Shown here in pieces: positions 23,947 to 31,566 of a stretch of 39,868 nucleotides of DNA; position 1 is the stretch's first letter; the number at the start of each line of letters is the position of its first letter. The notes beneath the pieces were generated by a model that made no database searches, was not told where the DNA came from, and was given only the letters and a program-made list of their open reading frames with translations. The DNA comes from JAFNAG01 sp963824985 (GTDB taxonomy: Bacteria > Acidobacteriota > UBA6911), in NCBI GenBank assembly GCA_963824985.1, contig CAWGRQ010000016.1, forward strand, positions 1 through 39,868, in the 5' to 3' direction. A program made the position numbers and the translations under genes.

Positions 23947-24504
23947 TCAGGTGATCAGCTCGATGCGCAATGCGCGGCCTATTTTCGGGGCCGGCTTGTG
24001 TTCGACGCAGACGTGTTTCGGGTGCGGTCGCGGCGGGAACCCATCGATTACCGCCGTCTTCACCTGCTCCTTCCAGTCAGGATCCGCCACGTGCACGAAC
24101 GGGCGCAGTTTCAGGGCCGGGGGAAGGTCCTGGATCGCAACGCCATGCAGCAATCCGAACGGAGGAGAGGAGGCCGGGCCCTTCTTCCTGCTGGTCAGGT
24201 CCAGCGTCTCCAGCAACCCCTCCCGGCACTCCCGATCGGAGAGCCACTTCGGGGTGAGCAGGTAGACCCAGCTGCACTTGTCTTCGGCTGCCAATCTCGA
24301 TGCGACCCGGTCCCAGGGATTGATACCGGGCCGCACCTCAATCGGATCGTAAATCACATCCAGCCCGACCAGCCGTAACTGTCGCGCGAGATGTTCACAA
24401 TCCCCTTCATCGTTGCGCACCCGCAGGTGAGTTATGTAGAGACGAAGCCTGGGCGTTTCGATCGCTTCGGGTTGAATCTCTCTGGCGGTATTTTCTGTCT
24501 GCAT
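23947..24504 (-). CDS. TIR-like domain protein (possible defence or signalling)
   Basis: About 185 residues from ATG 24504 (a GTG at 24522 is the alternative). The N-terminal 110 residues fit a TIR-like fold: LRLYITHLRVRNDEGDCEHL, ARQLRLVGLDVIYDPIEV, WDRVASRLAAEDKCSWVYLL and TPKWLSDRECREGLLETLD, where the Glu after REC would be the NADase glutamate. The rest (PPALKLRPFVHVADPDWKEQ, KHVCVEHKPAPKIGRALRIE) is an unassigned tail that ends abruptly. Bacterial TIR domains cleave NAD+ or make signalling nucleotides in antiphage systems. No partner gene (Thoeris-like ThsA, Argonaute) is adjacent. TIR assignment is by pattern only. Confidence 0.55.
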   Translation of the reverse strand: MQTENTAREIQPEAIETPRLRLYITHLRVRNDEGDCEHLARQLRLVGLDVIYDPIEVRPGINPWDRVASRLAAEDKCSWVYLLTPKWLSDRECREGLLETLDLTSRKKGPASSPPFGLLHGVAIQDLPPALKLRPFVHVADPDWKEQVKTAVIDGFPPRPHPKHVCVEHKPAPKIGRALRIELIT

Positions 24505-24651
24505 AGTCGCGATTCGAGCCACCCGGCATTGCCGGTGATGCGGTTTTTATTTCCTGGTTCCCATCAATCATCGTCGCTTATGCAGGGTCACACAGTGAGC
24601 CAGGTCACAAGGTCAGGGGTTACCCGTACTATTCGGCAAGTGCGATCATCC

Positions 24652-25033
24652 GGCTTTTGAAAAACGCCACGGATTACACGGATTACACAGATTTTGATTA
24701 TATGGTAAACCAGTATCGAGCCGCACGAATGACGGTGTCTTTGCCTCACCCTCATGGGTGCGGTAAAGAGAACGCATCCTTTGGTGCGCACTGGATACGA
24801 TACATGCCTCTGAAAACAAATCTGTGGAATCCGTGAAATCCGTGGCGTCTTTAAAAGCAGCCACGAATTACCACAGATTTGGATGCATATCGCAGGCGAA
24901 TATCGAGGCGCGCCAAATGATGTTGTCTTTGCCTCACCCTGATGGGTGCGGGAAACACTCCGCCAATGGTAGCGCCTTGAAAAAAATCTGTGGAATCCGT
25001 GAAATCCGTGGCGTTTTTTTGCGGCCTCCGAGT
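24652..25033. mobile_element. Two tandem family B elements
   Basis: First copy about 24652-24855: GAAAAACGCCACGGATTACA at its start, AAATCTGTGGAATCCGTGAA at its end, and the inner GAGCCGCACGAATGACGGTG. Second copy about 24856-25033: GCAGCCACGAATTACCACAG, GGCGCGCCAAATGATGTTGT, CTGATGGGTGCGGGAAACAC and closing AATCTGTGGAATCCGTGAAA. Both share TTTGCCTCACCCTNATGGG in the middle. They run head to tail between the TIR-like gene and the DAO gene, and could end its transcript. Confidence 0.85.
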
Positions 25034-25038
25034 GATCC

Positions 25039-26190
25039 TTACTTGAATGCTTCCATTCCGGAAAAATCGCGGTGGGGATCGAAGCTCTGCAGGATGTGCC
25101 GGTCATCCTCTCCAGCCCGGCCCGTCACGAGGCGCGCAATGAGTTCACCGAGTCCTGGGCCGAGCATGAAACCCTGGCCGCACATGCCGATGGCGTGAAT
25201 CAGACCCGGGAACTCCCGGCTACGCCCGACAATCGGGGATCCGTCGGGGGTGTTGGGATACTGGCCGCGCCAGGCGCGGCGGACCTTCAGGTGCGCCAGG
25301 CGCGGGTAAAGGTTCACCATCCGGCGGGCCACCATGGGGAAGAAATCGGACGTCGAGTCGTCATCCTCGCCATAGCGGGCGGGGTCGGGGGTAATGCAGA
25401 AAACGACCTGGCCTTCCGAATTCTGATAGAAATAATAATTCCTCGAATCCGGGGATGGGCGCATATCCACGACCATCGGACCGAAGAACCGCTGCACCGG
25501 CTCGGTAATTGCCGCTTCATGGTTATCGGGCTGGATCGGGTAGTGCTCGCCGACCAGGGAGGCCAGGTTCCCGCCCTCGTTGCCGGAGGCATTGACGACG
25601 AAGGCGCTGTGATACACGCCCCGGTCGGTGGCGACTTCGAACCCTCCGTTCTGGCCGTGAATCGCCGTGACCCGTTCCCCGAAGCGATACTCGGCGCCGG
25701 AGGCCCGGCTCTTGAAGTAAAAAGCGTTCAGGGCCATCAGCGGCGAAGCCGACCCGTCGCCCGGAGAATAGGTCGATCCGCGCAGGCCGTTCATGTTGAT
25801 GCCCGGCACCAGTTCGTCGTACTCGGCGGGGGAGACCCAGCGGATGTCGAGACCGTGGGCGTGCTGGATGGCCATCAGGTCCTTCAGCTTCCGCTCATCC
25901 TCGTCCGAATAGGCGGGGTAACTGTAGCCGTTCCGGAGCCAGCCGATGTCGGCGCCGTACAGGTCCTTCCATGATGAGAAAATTTCGATGCTCTTCAGGC
26001 AGATGCGGATCTTGCCGAAATCGGAGTGAGTGGCGCGGACGCCGCCGATGGCTTTTTTATTGTTCTTCTGGCCCGGCGACGCGCACGGGTCCAGGACCAG
26101 AGCAGACAGTTTCTGTGCGGTCAGGGCCATGGCGGCGGGGACGCCGACGGAGCCGGCGCCGATGACGATCACGTCGTAATTACTCTTCAT
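25039..26190 (-). CDS. DAO-family FAD-dependent amino/imino acid oxidoreductase
   Basis: A 383-residue flavoprotein of the D-amino acid oxidase/sarcosine oxidase fold. The FAD-binding motif is VIVIGAGSVGVPAAMAL (residues 7-23), followed by NNKKAIGGVRATHSDFGKI, a substrate domain, and the C-terminal VRRAWRGQYPNTPDGSPIVG and AIGMCGQGFMLGPGLGELIA that close the FAD site. It would oxidise a secondary or D-amino acid, passing electrons to an acceptor rather than O2 if it pairs with the neighbouring Fe-S/FAD protein, as in HcnABC, D-hydroxyproline dehydrogenase or octopine/nopaline oxidase complexes. Substrate unknown. A palindromic repeat separates it from the upstream partner gene. Confidence 0.92.
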   Translation of the reverse strand: MKSNYDVIVIGAGSVGVPAAMALTAQKLSALVLDPCASPGQKNNKKAIGGVRATHSDFGKIRICLKSIEIFSSWKDLYGADIGWLRNGYSYPAYSDEDERKLKDLMAIQHAHGLDIRWVSPAEYDELVPGINMNGLRGSTYSPGDGSASPLMALNAFYFKSRASGAEYRFGERVTAIHGQNGGFEVATDRGVYHSAFVVNASGNEGGNLASLVGEHYPIQPDNHEAAITEPVQRFFGPMVVDMRPSPDSRNYYFYQNSEGQVVFCITPDPARYGEDDDSTSDFFPMVARRMVNLYPRLAHLKVRRAWRGQYPNTPDGSPIVGRSREFPGLIHAIGMCGQGFMLGPGLGELIARLVTGRAGEDDRHILQSFDPHRDFSGMEAFK

Positions 26191-26337
26191 GCCCGTCCCC
26201 CTCGCCTGCCCTGCTCACGAAACAGGGATCACAAAACCTTTTCAGGACGCGGATGAACGCGGATGAACGCGGATCAAATCCGTGTGCCCGCCCCCCCTCG
26301 CCCGCCCTTTCGAGCAAAAAGGGATCACCTAAAACCT

Positions 26338-26552
26338 CAGGACGCGGATAAACGCGGATCAAATCCGCGTGCAGGGCTTTTGCGCGCCCGAAGGGCCCGG
26401 CGCTGTGCGCCGGCCGGCATATTCCGGTTGAGACTGTCGAGTGCTCCACTCGGATCTCGATGGACGATTCCGGCCTGCGTGAGCATTCGACAGTCTCAAC
26501 CGGAAAATGCGGGCGCAAAAGTCCTGCCCGTGTTCATCCGCGTCCCAAAACA
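26338..26552 (-). repeat. Family C framed palindrome, copy X (hairpin core)
   Basis: Frame on the minus strand: GGGACGCGGATGAACACGGG, CTTTTGCGCC, hairpin, GGCCGGCGC, GCCGGGCCCTTCGGGC and GCAAAAGCCCTGCACGCGGA. Hairpin arms 26417-26446 and 26481-26510 pair at 28 of 30 positions (core CCGGTTGAGACTGTCGA). Another framed copy with a different stem is at 30124-30325. Extra family C units (ACGCGGATGAACGCGGATGA) lie at 26250-26285. The element stands between the two oxidoreductase genes. Confidence 0.85.
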
Positions 26553-26559
26553 CTCTCTG

Positions 26560-28650
26560 TCATGAACGAATCCTGCTGTTCCCGCCGGCCAGGATGCCGA
26601 GCGGCACCTCGACGAAGACGGGCCGCTTCGTGTTCCTGGTTACGCGGTCCCCGGGGATCCCTTCCTGCCGGAATACGGATTGAATCAGGGTCTCGCACGT
26701 CTTGCTGCCGCAGGCGCCCATACCGGCGCGGGTGACGGCCTTGATCTGGTTGATGTCGGTGATGCCCATGCGGATCAGGGCGCGGACATCGCCCACGGAG
26801 ACCCGCTCGCACAGGCAGAGTTTCGCGTCGTCGGCGGCGGTGTCCGGCGGAATGGCCTCCATGGCCGGCCGGCCGGCGGCCTCGGGCTGAATCCTGAAGG
26901 AGACGATGCGGCGGGCCAGGTCTTTCGGCGCCTTGAACCGGATCAGCCGGGTCCGGCTCTTCCTGTTGTGCAGCACGGCGGTGACGGCGAGCGCGCCGAG
27001 CGCGCGGCCCTGAATGTCTACGGCTTCGATCGTGTCTCCCTTCAGCACGGCGAAGTTGCCCACCTCGTACGGGACCGTGATTTCCGGAAACATCGGGTCC
27101 TTGCGATAGTCGACCAGGGTGATGGCCAGGCCGGGGCAGATGGTGACGCATTTCAGGCAGCCGGTGCAGCTCTCTTCCCCGCCGGCGAACACCGGGAGTC
27201 CCATGAGCGGGTCGCCTTCGATGCGGATCGATTCGGTCGGGCAGACCGTCGTGCACGGGTTGCACGGGATTTCCTGCAGGCAGTGGATGACCGGCATGAC
27301 CCCGGATTCCGCCGCGGGGAGAACCTGTTCGTGAATCTTTCCGGGATGTGCTTTGAGCACCTCGGCCTTGGCGTGCCATCCGGCCGGAATGCCGTCGAAA
27401 TCCGCGCCCAATGCCCCGGCGATCGTCAGGCCGGCGATCCGGCCGTTGAACATGGCTGAAGAAGCCTCGGCAATTTCGAGGGCATCGCCGGCGGCAGAAA
27501 CCGGGATCCCGGCCGCTCTCGCCTCCAGGGTGAATTCGTCGATCGGGTTCAGGCCGACGGCGATCAGGATGGTGTCGCAGGCGAATGTTTTCTCAGTCCC
27601 CGCGAGCGGTTGGAAGCCGGCATCCACGGCCCCGATGGTCACCGATTCGACTCTCTCCCGGCCCCGGGCGGCCAGAATCGTGTGCGACGTGTAAAGGGGC
27701 ACACCGAGGCGCTCGAGCTTGTCGGCGTGGACCTTGTAGCCGCCGCACCGCGGCAGCGCCTCGGCCAGCCCGGCGACGGCGATCCCGGCCTGGAGGGCGT
27801 GATAGCCGGCGATCAGGCCGACGTTGCCGCCGCCGACGATGAAGAGGCGGCTGGAGGGGCGCACCAGGTCGCGGTTCGCCAGCGTCTGAAAGGCCCCGGC
27901 GCCGTAAATCCCGACCAGGTGGTTGCCCGGGAAGGCGAGAAATTTTTCCCGCGCTCCCGCGGCATTCAGGATCATTTTGGGGACGACGAGCTTATATGCT
28001 CCGTCCTTGAGCACACCAACTTTCTTATCCTTGAAGACGAACAGCACCGTGCTGCACGGCCAGACGGTGACCGAGGCAAGGCCGCTGACGGTGTCGGCGA
28101 GCATCCGGCCGATGTCGTTGCCTCTCGTCCCGGCGTGCGAATCTTCGACCGACCCGAAAAACTTGTGGGTCTGCAAAACCAGTTTGCCACCCAATTCAGT
28201 CTTGTCATCGACGAGCAGGGTCCGGATCCCCTTCCGCCCGAGTTCGATAGCTGCCGAGGTGCCGGCCGGGCCGCCGCCGATGATGAGGACATCGGTGGCC
28301 AGCTCTTCGATGTCATGCAGCGCGGGAGCTCCCTCGACGGCAGGCAGCACCGGGAGGCCGTCGACGCTCTGAACCGACATGTTCTCCCGCACCGGCGTCA
28401 TGCACGACTTGACGGGGACGCCGTCGGCGAGCACCAGGCACTTGGAGCACTGGCCATTGGCGCAGAAAATCCCCTGCGCGGTGCCGTCCCGGTGATGGCG
28501 GCCGAAGGTTGCGATGCCGTTGGCGATCAGCGCCGAGGAGATCATCTCGGTTCCCCTGGCGGTCAGCGGCGCTCCGTTCCAGTAGAAACGAACGTCGGGC
28601 CTCTCCGCCACCGGCAGGATGGGGTGTTGCTGGATACGGCAGGTCTCCAT
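26560..28650 (-). CDS. Fused HcnA/HcnB-type Fe-S flavoprotein with ferredoxin domain
   Basis: A 696-residue fusion. Residues 1-110: a [2Fe-2S] plug domain like HcnA/SoxA gamma subunits, ligands C63, C68, C71, C83. Residues 115-430: an FAD/NAD-type oxidoreductase like HcnB, with LIIGGGPAGTSAAIELG at 122-138 and a second nucleotide motif FIVGGGNVGLIAGY at 270-283. Residues 455-515: two [4Fe-4S] motifs, C463-x2-C466-x3-C470 with C457, and C495-x2-C498-x2-C501-x3-C505. Residues 610-655: a BFD-like [2Fe-2S] domain (C612, C614, C647, C652). The ATG at 28650 has a GAGGAGG ribosome site. It would take electrons from the DAO-type partner at 25039-26190. Usually these are separate subunits, and the internal 2[4Fe-4S] domain is uncommon. 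Confidence 0.9.
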   Translation of the reverse strand: METCRIQQHPILPVAERPDVRFYWNGAPLTARGTEMISSALIANGIATFGRHHRDGTAQGIFCANGQCSKCLVLADGVPVKSCMTPVRENMSVQSVDGLPVLPAVEGAPALHDIEELATDVLIIGGGPAGTSAAIELGRKGIRTLLVDDKTELGGKLVLQTHKFFGSVEDSHAGTRGNDIGRMLADTVSGLASVTVWPCSTVLFVFKDKKVGVLKDGAYKLVVPKMILNAAGAREKFLAFPGNHLVGIYGAGAFQTLANRDLVRPSSRLFIVGGGNVGLIAGYHALQAGIAVAGLAEALPRCGGYKVHADKLERLGVPLYTSHTILAARGRERVESVTIGAVDAGFQPLAGTEKTFACDTILIAVGLNPIDEFTLEARAAGIPVSAAGDALEIAEASSAMFNGRIAGLTIAGALGADFDGIPAGWHAKAEVLKAHPGKIHEQVLPAAESGVMPVIHCLQEIPCNPCTTVCPTESIRIEGDPLMGLPVFAGGEESCTGCLKCVTICPGLAITLVDYRKDPMFPEITVPYEVGNFAVLKGDTIEAVDIQGRALGALAVTAVLHNRKSRTRLIRFKAPKDLARRIVSFRIQPEAAGRPAMEAIPPDTAADDAKLCLCERVSVGDVRALIRMGITDINQIKAVTRAGMGACGSKTCETLIQSVFRQEGIPGDRVTRNTKRPVFVEVPLGILAGGNSRIRS

Positions 28651-28745
28651 GGCGCCTCCTCGCAGGCGGTTCGCAGGACGGCGCGAACTCTCGTCCTGCC
28701 CTTATTATGGGCTCGCGCAAAAATGCCAACCTGATTATTGGAAAC

Positions 28746-28952
28746 TGTTTAGCCCTGTCGTCAGAGACCGCAAAAAACACCGCGGATTTCACGGATTCCA
28801 CAGATTTTATGAAGCGCCCACCAAAAGAGCGTGTTTCTTGCACTCCCAGGAGGCAGGCAAAGATCATGACATCATCTTGTGCGCCTCGTTACGCGCATGC
28901 CCCATGCATTTGAATTCATGGAATCCGTGGCTGCTTTTGAAGGGGCTAAACA
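28746..28952 (-). mobile_element. Family B element with complete terminal repeats
   Basis: 207 bases with TGTTTAGCCC at the left end and GGGGCTAAACA at the right, the same terminal repeats as family A. Interior: TGTCGTCAGAGACCGCAAAA, GCGGATTTCACGGATTCCAC, GAGCGTGTTTCTTGCACTCC, then ATTCATGGAATCCGTGGCTG. It fills the divergent intergenic region between the fused flavoprotein and the Lrp-type regulator, upstream of both promoters. Confidence 0.88.
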
Positions 28953-29033
28953 ATTACAATTATTGCGCGAACTCTGAGTACCACACAAAGCCCGGAGCCG
29001 TCAACCGTTTGTAAAAACATCACTGTATATTTC

Positions 29034-29062
29034 TTGACAAATTGTTGCCTGCTCAAGATAAA
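29034..29062 (+). promoter_or_regulatory. Probable promoter of the Lrp-type gene, near-leaderless
   Basis: TTGACA at 29034-29039, 17-base spacer, GATAAA at 29057-29062, then ATG at 29071. The first transcribed base would fall just before the start codon, and no Shine-Dalgarno sequence is present. Confidence 0.55.
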
Positions 29063-29070
29063 CTGCAGGC

Positions 29071-30120
29071 ATGTCAAAATATCGAGGCGTTACTGACGGG
29101 CCATCGGCTTCCGGATCCGGTCGCACGCGGGTGCGCCCGGCCTCGACGCTCGATCTGGCCGCCAAGGACAAGGCCATCCTGGCCGGGATCGGCCTGGATG
29201 CGCGCCGTTGCCTGACCGGGCTGGCGCACGAAGTCGGCCTGTCGAAGCAGGTGGTGAGCTACCGCATCAAGCAACTGGAAGCGATGGGAGTCATTCGCGG
29301 CTACCACGCCATCCCCGACGTCTACCGCCTGGGGAAGGCTCATTTCCGGGTGTTCGTCAAATATCACCGGCTCGACCGCAGAGAAGAAGCGCGGCTGGTG
29401 AAGGCGTTGGCCCGTTGTCCCGAAATCTCCTGGCTGACACTGCTCGACGGCGATTTCGACCTCGAGTTCGTCATCTGGGCCGATCACATCCTTGAGTTCG
29501 AGACGGTGTACAACGAGATCCTCGATCAGTTCGGCAGCTATTTCCGGGAGAAATATTTTTCCATCGGCACCCGCGTGGAGTACCGGCCGCTGCGGTTTCT
29601 GAGCCCCGGCGCCCGGGCCGGCCGGGGGTTCGTATCCGGCGGGGCGTACGATCGCCGGCTCCTGGATGAGCTGGATCGCAAGGTTCTCTATGAAGCCAAT
29701 CACAACGGCCGCATTTCGCTGGCCGGACTGGCGAAGAAGCTGGACATTTCGGTGCCGGTGGCCCGGAGCCGGCTGCAGGCGCTGATCGATGACCGGGTGA
29801 TTATCGGCTTCGGCGTCAAGATCGATCACAAGCGCCTGGGTTTGACCTACCGGAAGGTGCTGCTGCAGCTGAACACTCCGGCGCGGGCGACCATCGAGCG
29901 CATCGCCGCCTATTTACGGCGACAGGAGAGTGTGATTTTCCTGGTCAAGACGATCGGCGCATACGACTTCGAATTCGAGTTGCTGACCGAGACCAACGAG
30001 GAGTTTTACCACTTCATGAAATCGTTCCGGTCGCGATTTGCCGCCGACATCAAGTTTCACAGCCACGTGATCGTTTACGACGAGCTGAAATACGGGCAGC
30101 TGTCGTTGCGCTCGCTGTGA
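29071..30120 (+). CDS. Lrp/AsnC-family regulator with two HTH domains
   Basis: A 349-residue protein built as a tandem duplication of the Lrp/AsnC plan. First helix-turn-helix: RRCLTGLAHEVGLSKQVVSY, RIKQLEAMGVIRGYHAI (residues about 44-80), then a RAM-like ligand domain (FRVFVKYHRLDRREEARLVK, LTLLDGDFDLEFVIWA). Second helix-turn-helix: NGRISLAGLAKKLDISVPVA, RSRLQALIDDRVIIGFGV (about 210-247), then a second ligand domain (VLLQLNTPARATIERIAAYL, TIGAYDFEFELLTETNEEF). It is transcribed away from the oxidoreductase genes and likely senses an amino acid to control them and itself. Two-domain forms are known but rarer than single ones. Confidence 0.92.
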   Translation: MSKYRGVTDGPSASGSGRTRVRPASTLDLAAKDKAILAGIGLDARRCLTGLAHEVGLSKQVVSYRIKQLEAMGVIRGYHAIPDVYRLGKAHFRVFVKYHRLDRREEARLVKALARCPEISWLTLLDGDFDLEFVIWADHILEFETVYNEILDQFGSYFREKYFSIGTRVEYRPLRFLSPGARAGRGFVSGGAYDRRLLDELDRKVLYEANHNGRISLAGLAKKLDISVPVARSRLQALIDDRVIIGFGVKIDHKRLGLTYRKVLLQLNTPARATIERIAAYLRRQESVIFLVKTIGAYDFEFELLTETNEEFYHFMKSFRSRFAADIKFHSHVIVYDELKYGQLSLRSL

Positions 30121-30123
30121 AGG

Positions 30124-30325
30124 TTTTTGGGACGCGGATGAACACGGGCGGGGCTTTTGCGCCGTCATTTACCGGTGCGGCATGGCAAACGCTCATGCGG
30201 ATCGGGGTCATTCGCGGATATTCCTGCACAGCGCTCGCCCTGCCGCATCGGTAAATGACGGCCGGCGCGAAGCGCCGGGCCCTTCGGGCCCGCAAAAGCC
30301 CTGCACGCGGATCTGATCCGCGTTC
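30124..30325 (+). repeat. Family C framed palindrome, copy Y (different hairpin stem)
   Basis: Same outer frame as 26338-26552 (GGGACGCGGATGAACACGGG, CTTTTGCGCC at left; CCGGGCCCTTCGGGCCCGC, AAAAGCCCTGCACGCGGAT at right), in the opposite orientation. Arms 30161-30193 and 30230-30262 pair at 29 of 33 positions (CGTCATTTACCGGTGCGGCA). It begins four bases after the Lrp stop codon. Confidence 0.85.
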
Positions 30326-30359
30326 GTACACGTTCAGAGCAATCTTCCGGCCCTTGCCC

Positions 30360-30500
30360 TCCCACAAAAGTCCGGCACACGGATCCTATCCGTGTTCATC
30401 CGCGTTCATCCGTGTCCCAGGCAATCTGCCGGTCTATTGCCTTAGCCAAGGCCCTGAACGCGGATCTGATCCGCGTTCATCCGTGTCCCGGGATGTCTCG
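30360..30500 (+). repeat. Family C repeat units
   Basis: ACACGGATCCTATCCGTGTT, CATCCGCGTTCATCCGTGTC, later AACGCGGATCTGATCCGCGT and CATCCGTGTCCCGGG. Each is a short palindrome of the ACGCGGAT...ATCCGCGT kind. They separate the Lrp gene from the convergent Gly-rich protein gene and could end both transcripts. Confidence 0.8.
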
Positions 30501-30513
30501 CGATCACTTGTTC

Positions 30514-31182
30514 CTATTTGGGTTCGGAGCGGCGCGCATAAACCTCTTTGGCGGTATATCCGCCGCCCGCGCCGGTGGCCGTCGTTTTCACGGTCAGGGT
30601 CCTGCCGTCCTTGGAAATTGTAATTTCCTGCTTGATGACGGTCTTTTCGGCGATACCGGAATCGGGCATGCCCTGCGTCCCGAGGGTCACCAGCTTGTCC
30701 TTGTCCCAGCTGGTCCTGGACCGCAGCTCACCCCCTTCCGGCGAAACCGGGTTCACGCTCTCGCTCCCGTCCAGCAGGAACACCTGCACCAGTTCCTGCC
30801 TCCCCACATCGCCGGCGTCCGGTTGACGGGTGATCTTCAGTTCGCCGTCCGACTGGTCGATAACGAGCGTTCCGTACCTCATGATCTCCGGTCCCGCTGG
30901 AGGGCCGCCACCGCGGCGTCCGCCGCCCGGATTGCCACCTCCCGGATTGCCGCCGCCCGGTGGATTCCCGCCCGGAGGATACCCGCCTCCCGGATACCCG
31001 CCGCCCCTCCCCATACTCACGGGGCCGCCCCCTTGGGGCGTGGAGCGCTCGACTTTGCTCTTTCCGGTATCGAGGACCCATGACCCGCTGAAGTTGACTT
31101 TTTTGGCCGCCCCATCCTCGGCCCAGAGGCTCGCGCCCAGAAACAATCCGACCAGGGCGCCCAAAACGGCCGGCTTTTTCAT
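30514..31182 (-). CDS. Secreted Gly/Pro-rich protein, acidobacterial type
   Basis: A 222-residue protein with signal peptide (LGALVGLFLGASLWAEDGA), then VNFSGSWVLDTGKSKVERS, the usual opening of a lipocalin-like domain found in many acidobacterial secreted proteins. Residues about 50-95 are low complexity, built of PGGGYPPGG / NPGGG repeats and RRGGGPP. The remainder (GTLVIDQSDGELKITRQPD, ELRSRTSWDKDKLVTLGTQG, QEITISKDGRTLTVKTTA) forms beta strands of the same domain, so the low-complexity segment looks inserted in a loop. Ribosome site GAGGAGG precedes ATG 31182. Function unknown. Confidence 0.85.
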   Translation of the reverse strand: MKKPAVLGALVGLFLGASLWAEDGAAKKVNFSGSWVLDTGKSKVERSTPQGGGPVSMGRGGGYPGGGYPPGGNPPGGGNPGGGNPGGGRRGGGPPAGPEIMRYGTLVIDQSDGELKITRQPDAGDVGRQELVQVFLLDGSESVNPVSPEGGELRSRTSWDKDKLVTLGTQGMPDSGIAEKTVIKQEITISKDGRTLTVKTTATGAGGGYTAKEVYARRSEPK

Positions 31183-31290
31183 GATTGCCTCCTCGTGGTT
31201 GTGCTTCAAATGATCCTGCAACCGCCGGTCAAAGTCCACAGGGTATTGCCGGCGACCTGGGATGCATGCACCGCAACTCTTTGGGCATAT

Positions 31291-31490
31291 GATCGGAGGC
31301 CCCAAAAAAACGCCACGGATTACACGGATTACACTGATTTTTTTTAAAGGCACTGCCATCAGGAGAGTGTTTCTTGCGCTCTCCAGCATGCAGGCAAAGA
31401 CGACATCATTTGGCGCGGCTCGATACCCGCCAGCATCCAAATCGGTGTAATCCGTGGAATCCGTGGCTGCTTTTAAAAGGTCAAATAATT
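31291..31490 (-). mobile_element. Family B element, uninterrupted reference copy
   Basis: Starts AAAAAAACGCCACGGATTAC, then TTAAAGGCACTGCCATCAGG, AGCATGCAGGCAAAGACGAC, TTTGGCGCGGCTCGATACCC, and AATCGGTGTAATCCGTGGAA, GGCTGCTTTTAAAAGG. Its reverse complement aligns with both halves of the interrupted copy at 13877-14397. The terminal TGTTTAGCC has decayed here (TCAAATAATT on the right). Confidence 0.85.
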
Positions 31491-31566
31491 ACCAGGCACC
31501 GCAAACAAGGTAAAAGACTTGCCCTGACTCAGCCCGCAGATCTAGGATCGCATCCGGAGGACCTTC

